Shown one piece after another: positions 54,352 through 63,032 of a stretch of 64,000 nucleotides of DNA. The translations under genes were made by a program, and so were the position numbers. The notes beneath the pieces were generated by a model that ran no database searches, was not told where the DNA came from, and saw nothing but the letters and a program-made list of their open reading frames with translations. Positions within the stretch are counted from its first letter, which is position 1. Every line of letters begins with the position of its first letter. This DNA comes from an uncultured Methanobrevibacter sp. (GTDB lineage Archaea > Methanobacteriota > Methanobacteria > Methanobacteriales > Methanobacteriaceae): assembly GCA_900314635.1 (NCBI GenBank), contig OMVY01000003.1, positions 124,001 to 188,000 on the forward strand, in the 5' to 3' direction.

Positions 54352-54567
54352 TCAGTCAATGCTTCTGGAATAATCACAATTCGGATGGTTGGAACATACT
54401 ATGATTTCACCGTATTCTCCTTGTGCGTGAATCAATTCTCCACCGCACTGTGGACAAAAGACTTCTTTTCTATTAAGAACAAGGCCGCAGGCTTCACAGT
54501 AAACATCCTCTCCATCGTAATATACTTCTTCATTACATTCCGGACATTTAAATCCCATGGATTTCAT
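54352..54567 (-). CDS. double zinc-ribbon protein, topoisomerase-finger-like
   Basis: This 71-residue protein is made of two zinc fingers. The first is CPEC...CEAC (TFIIB-like ribbon), residues 8-28. The second is CPQCGGELIHAQGEYGEIIVC with SNHPNCDYS, matching the C4 zinc finger found at the C-terminus of type IA topoisomerases. It is probably a nucleic-acid or protein-binding adaptor. AAAGGAG precedes the ATG. It begins 42 bases after the lipoamide-dehydrogenase-like gene and should be on its transcript. Confidence 0.85.
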   Translation of the reverse strand: MKSMGFKCPECNEEVYYDGEDVYCEACGLVLNRKEVFCPQCGGELIHAQGEYGEIIVCSNHPNCDYSRSID

Positions 54568-54609
54568 AATATCTCCTTTTACATTTTTTTAAAAAATTTA
54601 AAAGAAATA

Positions 54610-55962
54610 TTATAAGATCTTTAAAATCTTATAATACGCATCTGTGGATGGATGAACCTCAAGGAATTCATCAAAATCCTCCTTTTTAATTCCCATATTC
54701 ATCAGGAATGCAATATAGGCGCTTGCTTCCACTGAAGATGGTGAGACTGAAATCGCTTTTTCTATTTCTCCGGTTTCCTTATCAAGGGTGACTTTGGTTT
54801 TTCCAGTTGTTTCATTCAATGTCCAGAATGCGTTCGGTCCGCCAAGGCCAGGAATTGTAATGTCTATGAACTCCCTGTCTTCATGTGCGGATTTCAGCCT
54901 TTTAATGAAGCTTACATCCATGTCCAATGTTAATGATTGTGGAATTATGTCCTCCTCTAATTTGTTCAAGTATCCTGCCATGTTTCTTGCAGCGGATATT
55001 CCCTCCTTTCTAGCTACAGGAGTCAATGTCACTCCTCCAGTCACATCACCTGCTGCGTATATGTGAGGGTTGGATGTTTGAGAGAATTCATTGACCTTGA
55101 TGGACTTGTCATCATTCAATTCAACAATTCCTTCGACTATTTCAGAATTCGGCACTCTGCCGGTGGCTATCAATGTTTTGCCTTCGAATTCTCCCTTTGA
55201 TGTTACAACAGAGTTTTCCTTGATTTCCAGCACATCTGTATCCTCTAAAAATTCAACATCTCCCAGGAATTTTTCAAGAAGGTATCCCTTGAACTCCTCA
55301 TCGATTTCTTTCAATACCTTGGATCTTGCAATGACTTTTACATTGCTTGAGAAGCTTGAGAAAATATTGGACAATTCTGCTGCAATAATTCCTCCGCCTA
55401 TGATGTTCAGTTTTTCAGGGACCTCGTCCAATTGAAGCACATCGCTGCTTGTAAGCGCGAATTCACTTCCTTTAATATCTGGAATGAATGGTCTTCCACC
55501 TGTTGCTATCAAGACATTTTCAGCTTCAAATGTTTCAATTTTTCCTGTTGGATTATTGTTTTCATCATTCACATTGACACTTACTATTATTCTGTCATCT
55601 TCAACTTTGATGTCTGCCTCTCCGTATATGATTTCATTGTTTACTCCTTTGTTTTCAAGTTCGTTAAGATATCTCAATTTCTGCTGGGTCTCCTTTACCT
55701 TTAAAACAGCTTGGGCATAATCAAGTTCGACATCTCCTTTGATAAATCCCATATCGTTGAATCTTTTGAAATTCTTTAAAAAACGACTTATATCGGTTAA
55801 TGCGCAAACAACCATGCATCCTTCATTCAAACAAGTTCCTGCTATGTATTTCTTTTCAATAAGCAGAACTTCCTCGCCTAGTTTTCCAAGTTCAAGTGAA
55901 CCGAGTCTTCCAGAAGGGCCTGAGCCTATAACTATGTTTTTAATCTTTCTAATTTCCGCCAT
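54610..55962 (-). CDS. dihydrolipoamide-dehydrogenase-like flavoprotein
   Basis: This 450-residue pyridine-nucleotide-disulfide oxidoreductase has the FAD loop GSGPSGRLGSLELG, the redox disulfide CLNEGC, the NAD(P) loop GGGIIAAELS and the FAD motif IYAAGDVTGG. The C-terminal dimer-interface motif HPTxxE is altered to HPSTDAY, losing the Glu that activates the catalytic His. Methanogens generally lack 2-oxoacid dehydrogenase complexes, so the partner is probably not lipoyl-E2. Another disulfide or metal substrate is likely. The start has only a weak GTTGAT site. Confidence 0.87.
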   Translation of the reverse strand: MAEIRKIKNIVIGSGPSGRLGSLELGKLGEEVLLIEKKYIAGTCLNEGCMVVCALTDISRFLKNFKRFNDMGFIKGDVELDYAQAVLKVKETQQKLRYLNELENKGVNNEIIYGEADIKVEDDRIIVSVNVNDENNNPTGKIETFEAENVLIATGGRPFIPDIKGSEFALTSSDVLQLDEVPEKLNIIGGGIIAAELSNIFSSFSSNVKVIARSKVLKEIDEEFKGYLLEKFLGDVEFLEDTDVLEIKENSVVTSKGEFEGKTLIATGRVPNSEIVEGIVELNDDKSIKVNEFSQTSNPHIYAAGDVTGGVTLTPVARKEGISAARNMAGYLNKLEEDIIPQSLTLDMDVSFIKRLKSAHEDREFIDITIPGLGGPNAFWTLNETTGKTKVTLDKETGEIEKAISVSPSSVEASAYIAFLMNMGIKKEDFDEFLEVHPSTDAYYKILKIL

Positions 55963-56320
55963 TTTATCAACTTTTTATTTTTAAAATTTAATCGATAATT
56001 TAATTGAAATTTAATCGATAAGTTAGCCACACTTTATTTTGTGTTTTGTTTTTAATTGATTTTATTTTTAATTTTTATACACTTATTTTTTATTATAATT
56101 TTTTGTTTCAATTTATACAAATATTTATATAATGAAAAAACTAATAATTAAAATATTAAATATATGTAAAATTTAATTAAATTGAATCGATAATTAAGAG
56201 GTAATCATTTTTAAAATGACGTTTGATTCAACTGATCATACTAGAGGCAAGTCATTTTAAATGAATATTTAATTTAATTAATAACTATTTTAATTTAAAA
56301 ATAAAGAGAGGCGAGATATT
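55963..56320. promoter_or_regulatory. hypC upstream region with an 11-bp inverted repeat
   Basis: The direct repeat AATTTAATCGATAA occurs at about 55987 and 56009, with a related TTGAATCGATAATT near 56183. TTTAAAATGAC (56210-56220) and GTCATTTTAAA (56251-56261) form a perfect inverted repeat around a 30-base loop, ending about 60 bases before the hypC ATG. It could be an operator or an RNA hairpin in the leader. Confidence 0.6.
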
Positions 56321-56599
56321 ATGTGTATTGCTGCACCTGCAAAAATTGTTTTAATTGACGAAGAGTCTAATATTTGTGCTGCTGATTTTGGAGGAGTAAG
56401 GCAGAATGCCAGATTGGATCTTCTTCCAGATGCAAAAATCGGGGATTATGTTCTTATTCATGCAGGATATGCTATTGAAAAATTATCAGAACAAGCAGCT
56501 AAAGAATCTTTAGAATCTTGGGATGAATTATTGGAAGTTTTAGAAGAAGAGGACAGAGAACGCGAAGCTAGATATGCTGAAATGGAAAATGGCAAATAG
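56321..56599 (+). CDS. hypC: hydrogenase maturation chaperone HypC
   Basis: HypC/HybG-family proteins deliver the Fe(CN)2CO unit with HypD to NiFe hydrogenase precursors. The signature MCIAAPAKIV has the essential N-terminal Cys2. DFGGVRQNARLDLL and GDYVLIHAGYAIEKL complete the fold. The C-terminal tail is acidic and longer than usual (92 residues). GAGGCGAG precedes the ATG. No other hyp gene is nearby. The inverted repeat upstream may regulate it. Confidence 0.95.
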   Translation: MCIAAPAKIVLIDEESNICAADFGGVRQNARLDLLPDAKIGDYVLIHAGYAIEKLSEQAAKESLESWDELLEVLEEEDREREARYAEMENGK

Positions 56600-56736
56600 T
56601 CATTTTCTTTTGATTTTTCTTCTTTTAACTGTTTTTTTAAATTTTTAATATTTTTTTATTTTAGTGATTTTGACTATTTTTTTAGATTTTATTAAATTAG
56701 TTGATTTCATAGTTATTTGATTTAAGTGATTGTTTT

Positions 56737-57234
56737 ATGGATGAAATTGAGCTTTTAAAAAGTGTTGGTTGTCCCGACTGGGTGATTGAGCACTCCAAGG
56801 GGGTTTCAAGAAAAGCTGTTGAGATTGCCCGTAACTTTGACGATGTTGATGTTGAATTGGTTCGTGTCGGTGGCTTGCTGCATGATATCGGCCGCTCCAA
56901 GACCAGTTCCATTGAACATGCCGTTATAGGAGCTCGAATGCTTGAAGATATGGGGTATTCCAAGGAAATAACCAATATTATTGAAAGGCACATAGGAACC
57001 GGACTTAGTGATGATGATGCTCGTGAACTTGGGCTTCCGGTTAAGAGTTATGTTCCCCAGACCTTGGAAGAAAAAATAGTGTCCCATGCCGATAACCTTT
57101 TCAATGGTTCTCAGGAAATTGATGTTGAGTTCCGAGTTGATAACTGGAAAATGAAGCTTGGAAAGGACCATCCTTCTATCGATCAATTCATAAAAAACCA
57201 TGAGGAACTTGTAGAACGTTTTAACAAGGATTAA
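56737..57234 (+). CDS. HD-domain protein (TIGR00295 family)
   Basis: The 165-residue metal-dependent phosphohydrolase domain has HSKGVSRKAVEIA, the diagnostic GGLLHDIGRSKTSSIEHAVIGA, ERHIGTG and EKIVSHADNL, supplying the His and Asp metal ligands. The family is conserved in archaea. It probably acts on a nucleotide or phosphoester, but the substrate is unknown. The ATG has a weak GTGAT site. Confidence 0.9.
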   Translation: MDEIELLKSVGCPDWVIEHSKGVSRKAVEIARNFDDVDVELVRVGGLLHDIGRSKTSSIEHAVIGARMLEDMGYSKEITNIIERHIGTGLSDDDARELGLPVKSYVPQTLEEKIVSHADNLFNGSQEIDVEFRVDNWKMKLGKDHPSIDQFIKNHEELVERFNKD

Positions 57235-57376
57235 TTCTATTTCTATATTATGATTTGTTTTTTCATCTATTATTTTGGATGTCATTGGGATAATCTTTTA
57301 ATCTTTAAAATAAAATATAATAAATGCATGTCAAAATCAGATTCTTATTTAAATTTATCATTTAACGAGGGAGAGA

Positions 57377-58285
57377 ATGAAAGTAATTTGTTCAAGCGAT
57401 GAGTCTTTATACAGGCCGGAAGTTGTTAGATGGAGAGACCGCATGGCAATGATGGCTCCTTTAGGAGATGTTGTCGTTGCTCTCCCATGCAGTATGAAAA
57501 AGCCTTATTCAAATTCAAAATCTCATCAAAAATTTAAAAGGGCTACCAAGGGATATCAGGAAGTAATCGTAACTTCCCCTTTTGGAATTTGTCCAAGGGA
57601 AATGGAAAACACATTTCCTATCCAGTCATATGATGTAACCGTATCCGGCGATTGGAGTCATGAGGAAGTGAAAATCGCAGGAGAGCTTCTTAAAGCTTAT
57701 GTAGGGGATAAGGATGTAATTGCCAATGTTCATGGCGGTTATGAGGAGGTCTGCAGGAATTATCTGGATAACTGCGAGTATGTCTGCGTCGATGGAAGGC
57801 CGACATCTCCGGATTCTATTTATAATCTGAGGCAGGCTCTTAAAAAATATCCCAAGGTAAAGCATCGGGACAAGGTTCTAAACGAACTTAGATCAATTGC
57901 CCGATACCAGTTCGGCGAAGGTGCCGAGGCCATTATCGGCGATGATGTTGTTGCCAAGGGAAGATATCACCGCAATATATATTCAAACGGCAAGCAACTG
58001 GCTCTTCTCAATAGGGATATAGGGCTGTATACTCTTAATCTTGAAGGAGGGCGCAGGCTTGCAGAGCTTGGCATTCATGTGGTCGAGATTGATTTTGATT
58101 TACAGACAAACTCTCTCTTTGCTCCTGGAATTGTCGATGCGGATTTAAGCATCATTCCAAATGATGAAGTTGTTGTTGTAAGGAATGATGAAGTTGTCGG
58201 CGTTGGAAAGGCGGTGCTCACAGGCAAGGAGATGATTGAGTCCAGAAGCGGTATAGGAGTTAAAATAAGGCATAGGAAGAAATAA
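57377..58285 (+). CDS. archaeosine synthase core (DUF5591) with PUA domain
   Basis: ArcS converts preQ0 in tRNA position 15 towards archaeosine. The catalytic-core signature is ALPCSMKKPYSNSKSHQKF (about residues 36-54), in the DUF5591 domain at residues 1-200. A C-terminal PUA RNA-binding domain ends GIVDADLSIIPNDEVVVV and VGVGKAV. At 302 residues it lacks the N-terminal TGT-like domains of longer ArcS proteins, as also seen in some euryarchaea. GAGGGAGAG precedes the ATG. Confidence 0.83.
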   Translation: MKVICSSDESLYRPEVVRWRDRMAMMAPLGDVVVALPCSMKKPYSNSKSHQKFKRATKGYQEVIVTSPFGICPREMENTFPIQSYDVTVSGDWSHEEVKIAGELLKAYVGDKDVIANVHGGYEEVCRNYLDNCEYVCVDGRPTSPDSIYNLRQALKKYPKVKHRDKVLNELRSIARYQFGEGAEAIIGDDVVAKGRYHRNIYSNGKQLALLNRDIGLYTLNLEGGRRLAELGIHVVEIDFDLQTNSLFAPGIVDADLSIIPNDEVVVVRNDEVVGVGKAVLTGKEMIESRSGIGVKIRHRKK

Positions 58286-58495
58286 TTTTTTCAAATGTCT
58301 TTTGAAAAATATAGATAATGTTATATAGTATTAAAACAAATGTATTTTTGTAACTATTTGTTAGAAAAGTATATTTTGTTAAGTAATAATTATATTTCAT
58401 ATAATTTTATTAATAAAATAAGAAAATATGGAGCATGCTTTGTTCTATTAAATAATATTTAAGTGTAATTATAAAAAAATTAAGAGGCGATAAGA

Positions 58496-58786
58496 ATGTC
58501 TGAAGATTTAGCAATAGCTGTTAAAGATGCAGTATCTGCAGTAAATGACCCACATATGGGTGTAAGTATAGTTGAGATGGGAATTGTAGAGTCTATTGAA
58601 ATTGATGGATCCACTGCTAATTTGGTAATTAGACCTACCAACCCTGGTTGTATGAGTGTTACTCGTATAGCTGCTCAAGCTAAGACCGAAGCTTTGAAAG
58701 TTGACGGCATTGACAAAGTAAAACTTACTATTGTAGGCCACATTATGGCTGATGCTCTCAACGAAATGTTTAACAAAGACAATTAA
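58496..58786 (+). CDS. DUF59/MIP18-family iron-sulfur assembly factor
   Basis: This 96-residue SufT/PaaD-like protein has AVSAVNDPHMGVSIVEMGIV, the family opening, and TNPGCMSVTRIAAQAK with the conserved reactive Cys. Such proteins help mature Fe-S proteins, a heavy demand in methanogens. GAGGCGAT precedes the ATG. It is monocistronic and precedes the tRNA-Ile gene by 180 bases. Confidence 0.93.
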   Translation: MSEDLAIAVKDAVSAVNDPHMGVSIVEMGIVESIEIDGSTANLVIRPTNPGCMSVTRIAAQAKTEALKVDGIDKVKLTIVGHIMADALNEMFNKDN

Positions 58787-58862
58787 GATTATTTCTTAAT
58801 TTCTTCTTTTTTTATTTTAGATTAATAAAATATTTTTTTAGAGAATATTTTTTTATCAAAAC

Positions 58863-58872
58863 CTTTATATAT
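58863..58872 (+). promoter_or_regulatory. TATA box upstream of tRNA-Ile
   Basis: CTTTATATAT is a strong TATA box, preceded by purine-rich AAAAC. Expected transcription start is near 58895, giving the tRNA a 5' leader of about 70 nt. A second TATA-like TATAATAT near 58889 would give a shorter leader. Confidence 0.5.
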
Positions 58873-58966
58873 TAGTTTTGACATACTCTATAATATCTGT
58901 AATTTAAACTTCATTATGGCTTTTAGACCGTTTCTGATTTTAGAAGTTTGAATTTTATTTTCATTT

Positions 58967-59041
<75 letters not shown>

Positions 59042-59348
59042 CTTTTTTACTAAATCACTTTTTTTAAATCCATTTTAATTAATTTATTTGATATGCTTAT
59101 TTTTTAAAAATTAATTATTTTTATTATGGGCTGTTTTAGTCTTGTTTTTTGATTGAGATATTATTCGATCTTTTTTTTAATTATTTTAAGAATGTGCTAT
59201 TTTTTTAATATCCTATTAATTTGATGTTTTTTTCATGGTTTTCCATAAATTAACTATTATTTGAAAATTTTGTATGTCCATTTTTATGTATTGGTATACA
59301 TTTATATACTTTTTAGCACAATAATAATATAATGAAAAAGGTGTTAAT
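59042..59348. promoter_or_regulatory. spacer with T-tract terminator and ACT-gene promoter
   Basis: T-runs just after the tRNA (59043-59064) should end its transcription. Near 59299-59313, GTATACATTTATATAC includes a TATA box for the ACT-domain gene, whose ATG is about 40 bases downstream. Nothing else is seen. Confidence 0.5.
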
Positions 59349-59852
59349 ATGTGGGAAAGTTTAAACTCAAAGTTCAGCAAATATCCTGCTCGTATGGCAG
59401 TAGCTAAGAAAATGATTGAACTTGGTCTGAGAGTAAGTCCTGACAAGAAGATTTACTGCGGCGATTTAAAGATAAGTGATTCAGCATTAGCTATTGCAGC
59501 AGATGTTGATCGAAGAGTAATAAAGTCAACAGTCAATGTAATTGTCAATGATGATGAATTGCTGGAAGTTTTTTCAAATATTCTTCCTGCAGGAACTTTA
59601 TTAAAAAACATTGCAAAAAATCTGGGACTGGGTGTTGTTGAAATTGAGGCTGGTGAAGACAGCAAGGGAGTTTTAGCAGCTTCTGCATTATTGATGAGCG
59701 AACATAACATCGATATTCGCCAGGCTTATGCAGGGGATACCCAACTTCAAGACAATCCGGTATTGACAATCATAACAGAGATTCCGATTCCTGGAGACCT
59801 CATAAATGAATTCTTAAAAATAAAAGGAGTTCTAAAAGTTTCAGTCTTATAG
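59349..59852 (+). CDS. ACT-domain amino-acid-metabolism regulator (COG2150 type)
   Basis: The 167-residue protein has an N-terminal helix-turn-helix-like segment (ISDSALAIAADVDRRVIKSTV) and a C-terminal ACT-type ligand-binding domain (GVLAASALLMSEHNIDIRQA and PVLTIITEIPIP). It is probably a transcriptional or enzymatic regulator sensing an amino acid. AAAGGTG precedes the ATG. Its target is unknown, and it is a single-gene unit. Confidence 0.85.
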   Translation: MWESLNSKFSKYPARMAVAKKMIELGLRVSPDKKIYCGDLKISDSALAIAADVDRRVIKSTVNVIVNDDELLEVFSNILPAGTLLKNIAKNLGLGVVEIEAGEDSKGVLAASALLMSEHNIDIRQAYAGDTQLQDNPVLTIITEIPIPGDLINEFLKIKGVLKVSVL

Positions 59853-60134
59853 TTCTCTAGGTTTTAGTGGAAAGTCATTATCAGTGGTTAATCTAGTGGA
59901 TTTGATAGTTTTTAATATATCTTTAAATTGATTTTCCACTCTTGTCAATTTTTTTTATTTCTTTTAAAACAATAAATATATATTATAGTAAAAATATAGT
60001 AAATACTAATATATTGTCGATATTTGATGAATTTTTATTAAATAATTTTTTCTTTTTCATTATTCATAACAATCGATGAAAATTACTTTTTTAATTTAAC
60101 TGAATCAATAAATAGATTTAAGGAAGAGCATATC

Positions 60135-60635
60135 ATGTTAAACGATCCTATAATACGTGACTTATTACTGGAAATAGTCGAAGATGAGGAAAATCTAAAT
60201 ATAATTCAATGTCTTATTGATGGAATTAGTACTGATGAGGAAATAGCGGAAAAAACAGGGATTCGACTAAATATTGTACGTAAAATTCTTTATAAACTTT
60301 ATGATGAAGGTTTGGCAAGTTATAGGAGAGACAAGGACAAGGAGACTCAATGGTATACCTATGACTGGAAATTCAAAGTCGATGAAGTGGAAAAATTAAA
60401 GGAAAAACGCAATGAGGAGGATCTGGCTCAGTTAAAAGCAATGCTTGATGAAGAAGAAAACAACATGTACTTCATTTGTCCGTATGGACATTACCGTCTT
60501 AACTTTGAAAATGCTTCAGACCCTCGTGTTGAGTTCTTATGTCCTGAATGTGATGCTGAGTTAGTTCATGATGACAACCAGGACATCATTGATGATTTGA
60601 AAAGAAGAATAAAAGCTATTGAAGATCAGATGTAA
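60135..60635 (+). CDS. tfe: transcription factor E (TFE alpha)
   Basis: TFE stabilises the open promoter complex of archaeal RNA polymerase. The N-terminal winged helix (residues 1-85) has EEIAEKTGIRLNIVRKILYKLYDEGLASY. The C-terminal zinc ribbon has CPYGHYRLNF and CPECDAEL. The second Cys of the first knuckle is Gly118, with His119 next to it, so the ribbon may use Cys3His or bind zinc weakly. AAGGAAG precedes the ATG. It is 166 residues long, normal for the family. Confidence 0.92.
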   Translation: MLNDPIIRDLLLEIVEDEENLNIIQCLIDGISTDEEIAEKTGIRLNIVRKILYKLYDEGLASYRRDKDKETQWYTYDWKFKVDEVEKLKEKRNEEDLAQLKAMLDEEENNMYFICPYGHYRLNFENASDPRVEFLCPECDAELVHDDNQDIIDDLKRRIKAIEDQM

Positions 60636-60708
60636 TCTTGGCTTTTACTATTTTTTTTATTTTGGGAAGGTTCACTTCCTAGCTTTTTTTTATTTCAATT
60701 TTCTTAAA

Positions 60709-60822
60709 GTTTTAATTTCAGTTTTTTCCAAAATCTTTTTTATTCAAAATCAAAATCAATATTTTGTTTTAATTTCAGTTTTTTCCAAAATCTTTTTTTT
60801 ATTCAAAATGAATATTTTTGGT
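60709..60822. repeat. 57-bp tandem duplication covering the 3' end of the CofE-like gene
   Basis: GTTTTAATTTCAGTTTTTTC and the following CAAAATCTTTTTTATTCAAAAT occur at 60709 and again at 60766. The second copy runs across the stop codon (60803) of the minus-strand CofE-like gene. Confidence 0.85.
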
Positions 60823-61723
60823 CTGTTTTTCTAATTAAAACAGCAGGTGTATGTGTGATGGAATCCAATGCTTCCACGCTTACTTCACTGGTGTTGTCTT
60901 CATTCAATACTTCTTTTACGCTGTGTATGGTTGCCATTGCAGTAGATAAGGATTTCTGGTAATCTTCTGCAACATTAGCTATTTCAATTCCTTCCTCGAC
61001 TGTAATTTCTCTTGAACAGCCGAGAGGTGTGGAGCCTACGTTTTCTGACAATTGCCCCAATGTATAGCCGAAAACGCCTTTGTTTGATTCAATTCCTGGA
61101 ATAGCTATTGGTAGGCCTGTGAAATACCGGTCTCCTCGTTTATAAGTCGCATCGGTATCTATTATCAAAACAGTCACATCCCTGCTTTTTTTCTCATTGA
61201 TTCTTGAATTGATTTCTTTCGCTACTTTTTCAGGATTTTCTGGGAGAAGAGATACATAAGTGCCTGGAGAATTGCTTAAATCGACTCCTGCTTCTGAAGC
61301 AGGTTTCAATGCATGTTTCCAGCCGTATAAATCAAGAATAACTTCCTTATGCCTTTTTGATTCTTCAGGCAGTCTTCTTAAATTCTTTATTGTTCTCTCC
61401 TTTATTCCAAGGGCAGGGCCTAGAATATAACCCCAGAGATATTTGCTCCAGAATGTAGCCAGGAATTTTGCTTTCAGTGACGGGGTGTAATCAGCTTCGT
61501 CAACCAGTCTGCCTTGTGATACGGAAATGGGAGTCTCTGCAATAACCAGATAATCACCATCTTCACAAAGTTCGCATACCTTGTCAATCATGAAGTCTAT
61601 GCTTTCATTAGGCTTGATGTAATGGGTTTCTATGGGAATGACATGGTATCCTCTGATTTCCACATATTTGTATTCCTTTCCATCTGCAGTTTGTGAATTT
61701 TTATAAGTGTATTTTGTAGTCAT
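60803..61723 (-). CDS. CofE-like F420 gamma-glutamyl ligase family protein
   Basis: The 306-residue protein resembles coenzyme F420-0:gamma-L-glutamyl ligase: IETHYIKPNESIDFMIDKV, LVIAETPISVSQGRLV, GVDLSNSPGTYVSLLPENPEKVA and VLIIDTDATYKRGDRYFTGLPIAIPG. Compared with classical CofE the metal-site DTN is DTD, an additional segment follows SQGRLV, and the C-terminus is longer. It may be a paralogue joining glutamate to another acceptor. The start has a weak TGATAAC site. Its 3' end overlaps a tandem duplication. No F420 genes are adjacent. Confidence 0.75.
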   Translation of the reverse strand: MTTKYTYKNSQTADGKEYKYVEIRGYHVIPIETHYIKPNESIDFMIDKVCELCEDGDYLVIAETPISVSQGRLVDEADYTPSLKAKFLATFWSKYLWGYILGPALGIKERTIKNLRRLPEESKRHKEVILDLYGWKHALKPASEAGVDLSNSPGTYVSLLPENPEKVAKEINSRINEKKSRDVTVLIIDTDATYKRGDRYFTGLPIAIPGIESNKGVFGYTLGQLSENVGSTPLGCSREITVEEGIEIANVAEDYQKSLSTAMATIHSVKEVLNEDNTSEVSVEALDSITHTPAVLIRKTDQKYSF

Positions 61724-62142
61724 GTTATCATTATTCTTGATTTGATTAATTAATAGCTTTAATTTTAGTTATAACTACTTTTTTTTAATTTGAGCTAGTT
61801 TTTTTAATTTTTAGTTATAACGGTTTTTTTTAATTTGAACTAGTTTTTTTTAATTTTCAGTTAAGTAGCTTTTAATTTTGAGTTAATTAATGTTTTTTAA
61901 TTTTAATTTATCAAATTTTAATTCAATATTTTATATATTTAACTTATTATATGGTTTTTAATATATTTAGTTATTTGTTGCTACTTTTTACCCATATTTA
62001 GTAACACAATATTTAAATAAAATCTGGATTATAAGAAAGTATATAATAGATTATATTTCTATAATAAATTATATTTTTAAAATTATTATTGAAGCATTAT
62101 AAATTCAAATGCTAGGTAAACTTATAAAAAAGAGGCAGTTAA
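61724..62142. repeat. T-rich spacer with about 45-bp tandem repeats
   Basis: TTAGTTATAAC followed by a T-run and AATTTGA(G/A)CTAGTTTTTTT occurs at 61766 and 61811, with a decayed third copy at about 61856. Further right, TATA-like ATTTAAATAAAATCTGG near 62012 precedes the bicupin gene by about 130 bases. No gene is seen. Confidence 0.75.
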
Positions 62143-62793
62143 ATGTCTGAAGAAGTATTTTCAATTGCTGAAAAACATCCTCCAAGGGATTTTTTAACTA
62201 TTTCAACCAATTCTGGAATCTCATCTGAAAACAACATCACATACTTTTCTCTTGGGAAAAACACGGATATTAGTGAAGAAACTTACCCTAATAATGTTGT
62301 CTTGATTGGGAACCATGGATTAGGCGAGATAACTCTGGAGGGCTGCAGTTTGTCTTTAGGGGAAAACGAATTTGTTTTCATCCCCGGAGATTCTCTTTAT
62401 GGAGTCTCTACAAAAGTAGGCTTTGTTTATACTGAAATTCTTTTAAAAAAGGTGGAATATAATATGAATGAACTTATAAATGCAGGAGAAGTATTTAAAT
62501 TAGCTGATCTGCTTCCTTATGAGGAAGGCAGTGTTGTAAATATGGATATCCTATCCAATGATGGTTTTAAATTTGTCATAATGGCCTTTGATGAGGGAAC
62601 AGGTCTTTCAGAGCATGCCGCTCCTGGCGAGGCAATTATCTTTGCATTGGATGGAAAAGGAGTAATCGGCTATGAAGGTGAAGATCATCCAATTCAAGCT
62701 GGTGAAAACTTCCATTTTGCAAAAGGAGGCATGCACAGCGTAAAGGCAGTTGACAGCAAATTCAAAATGGCTTTGATTTTAGCTAAAAAATAA
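62143..62793 (+). CDS. bicupin-domain protein
   Basis: The 216-residue protein has two cupin barrels. The first (residues 20-105) has diverged metal ligands (NHGLGEITLEG). The second (about 120-215) keeps GTGLSEHAAPGEAIIFALDGKG and GENFHFAKGGMHSV, with His and Glu positions usual for a metal site. Such proteins can be isomerases, dioxygenases or small-molecule sensors; no substrate is indicated. AAAGAGG precedes the ATG. Confidence 0.88.
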   Translation: MSEEVFSIAEKHPPRDFLTISTNSGISSENNITYFSLGKNTDISEETYPNNVVLIGNHGLGEITLEGCSLSLGENEFVFIPGDSLYGVSTKVGFVYTEILLKKVEYNMNELINAGEVFKLADLLPYEEGSVVNMDILSNDGFKFVIMAFDEGTGLSEHAAPGEAIIFALDGKGVIGYEGEDHPIQAGENFHFAKGGMHSVKAVDSKFKMALILAKK

Positions 62794-62972
62794 TATTATT
62801 TGAAGTTGGTAATTGCATGACCTTCTCAGCAATTACTACAAAACTTTTTTTCACTCAGATGAAAAGTTCATCTTGGAGATTTTGAAAATTTTTCATATCA
62901 ATGAATTCAAAAATCTTTCTCGAGGATTTAAAATCTTTTAAAAAAATTGTTTTTGAAATTTATTTAAGCAAA

Positions 62973-62982
62973 ATTATATAAG
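62973..62982 (+). promoter_or_regulatory. TATA box upstream of tRNA-Glu
   Basis: ATTATATAAG lies about 55 bases before the tRNA, predicting a transcription start near 63004 and a 5' leader of roughly 29 nt removed by RNase P. Confidence 0.6.
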
Positions 62983-63032
62983 TTAAGAAATCTAAATAAT
63001 ATTTGTAAAAACTTATTTTTTTTACAACCATT

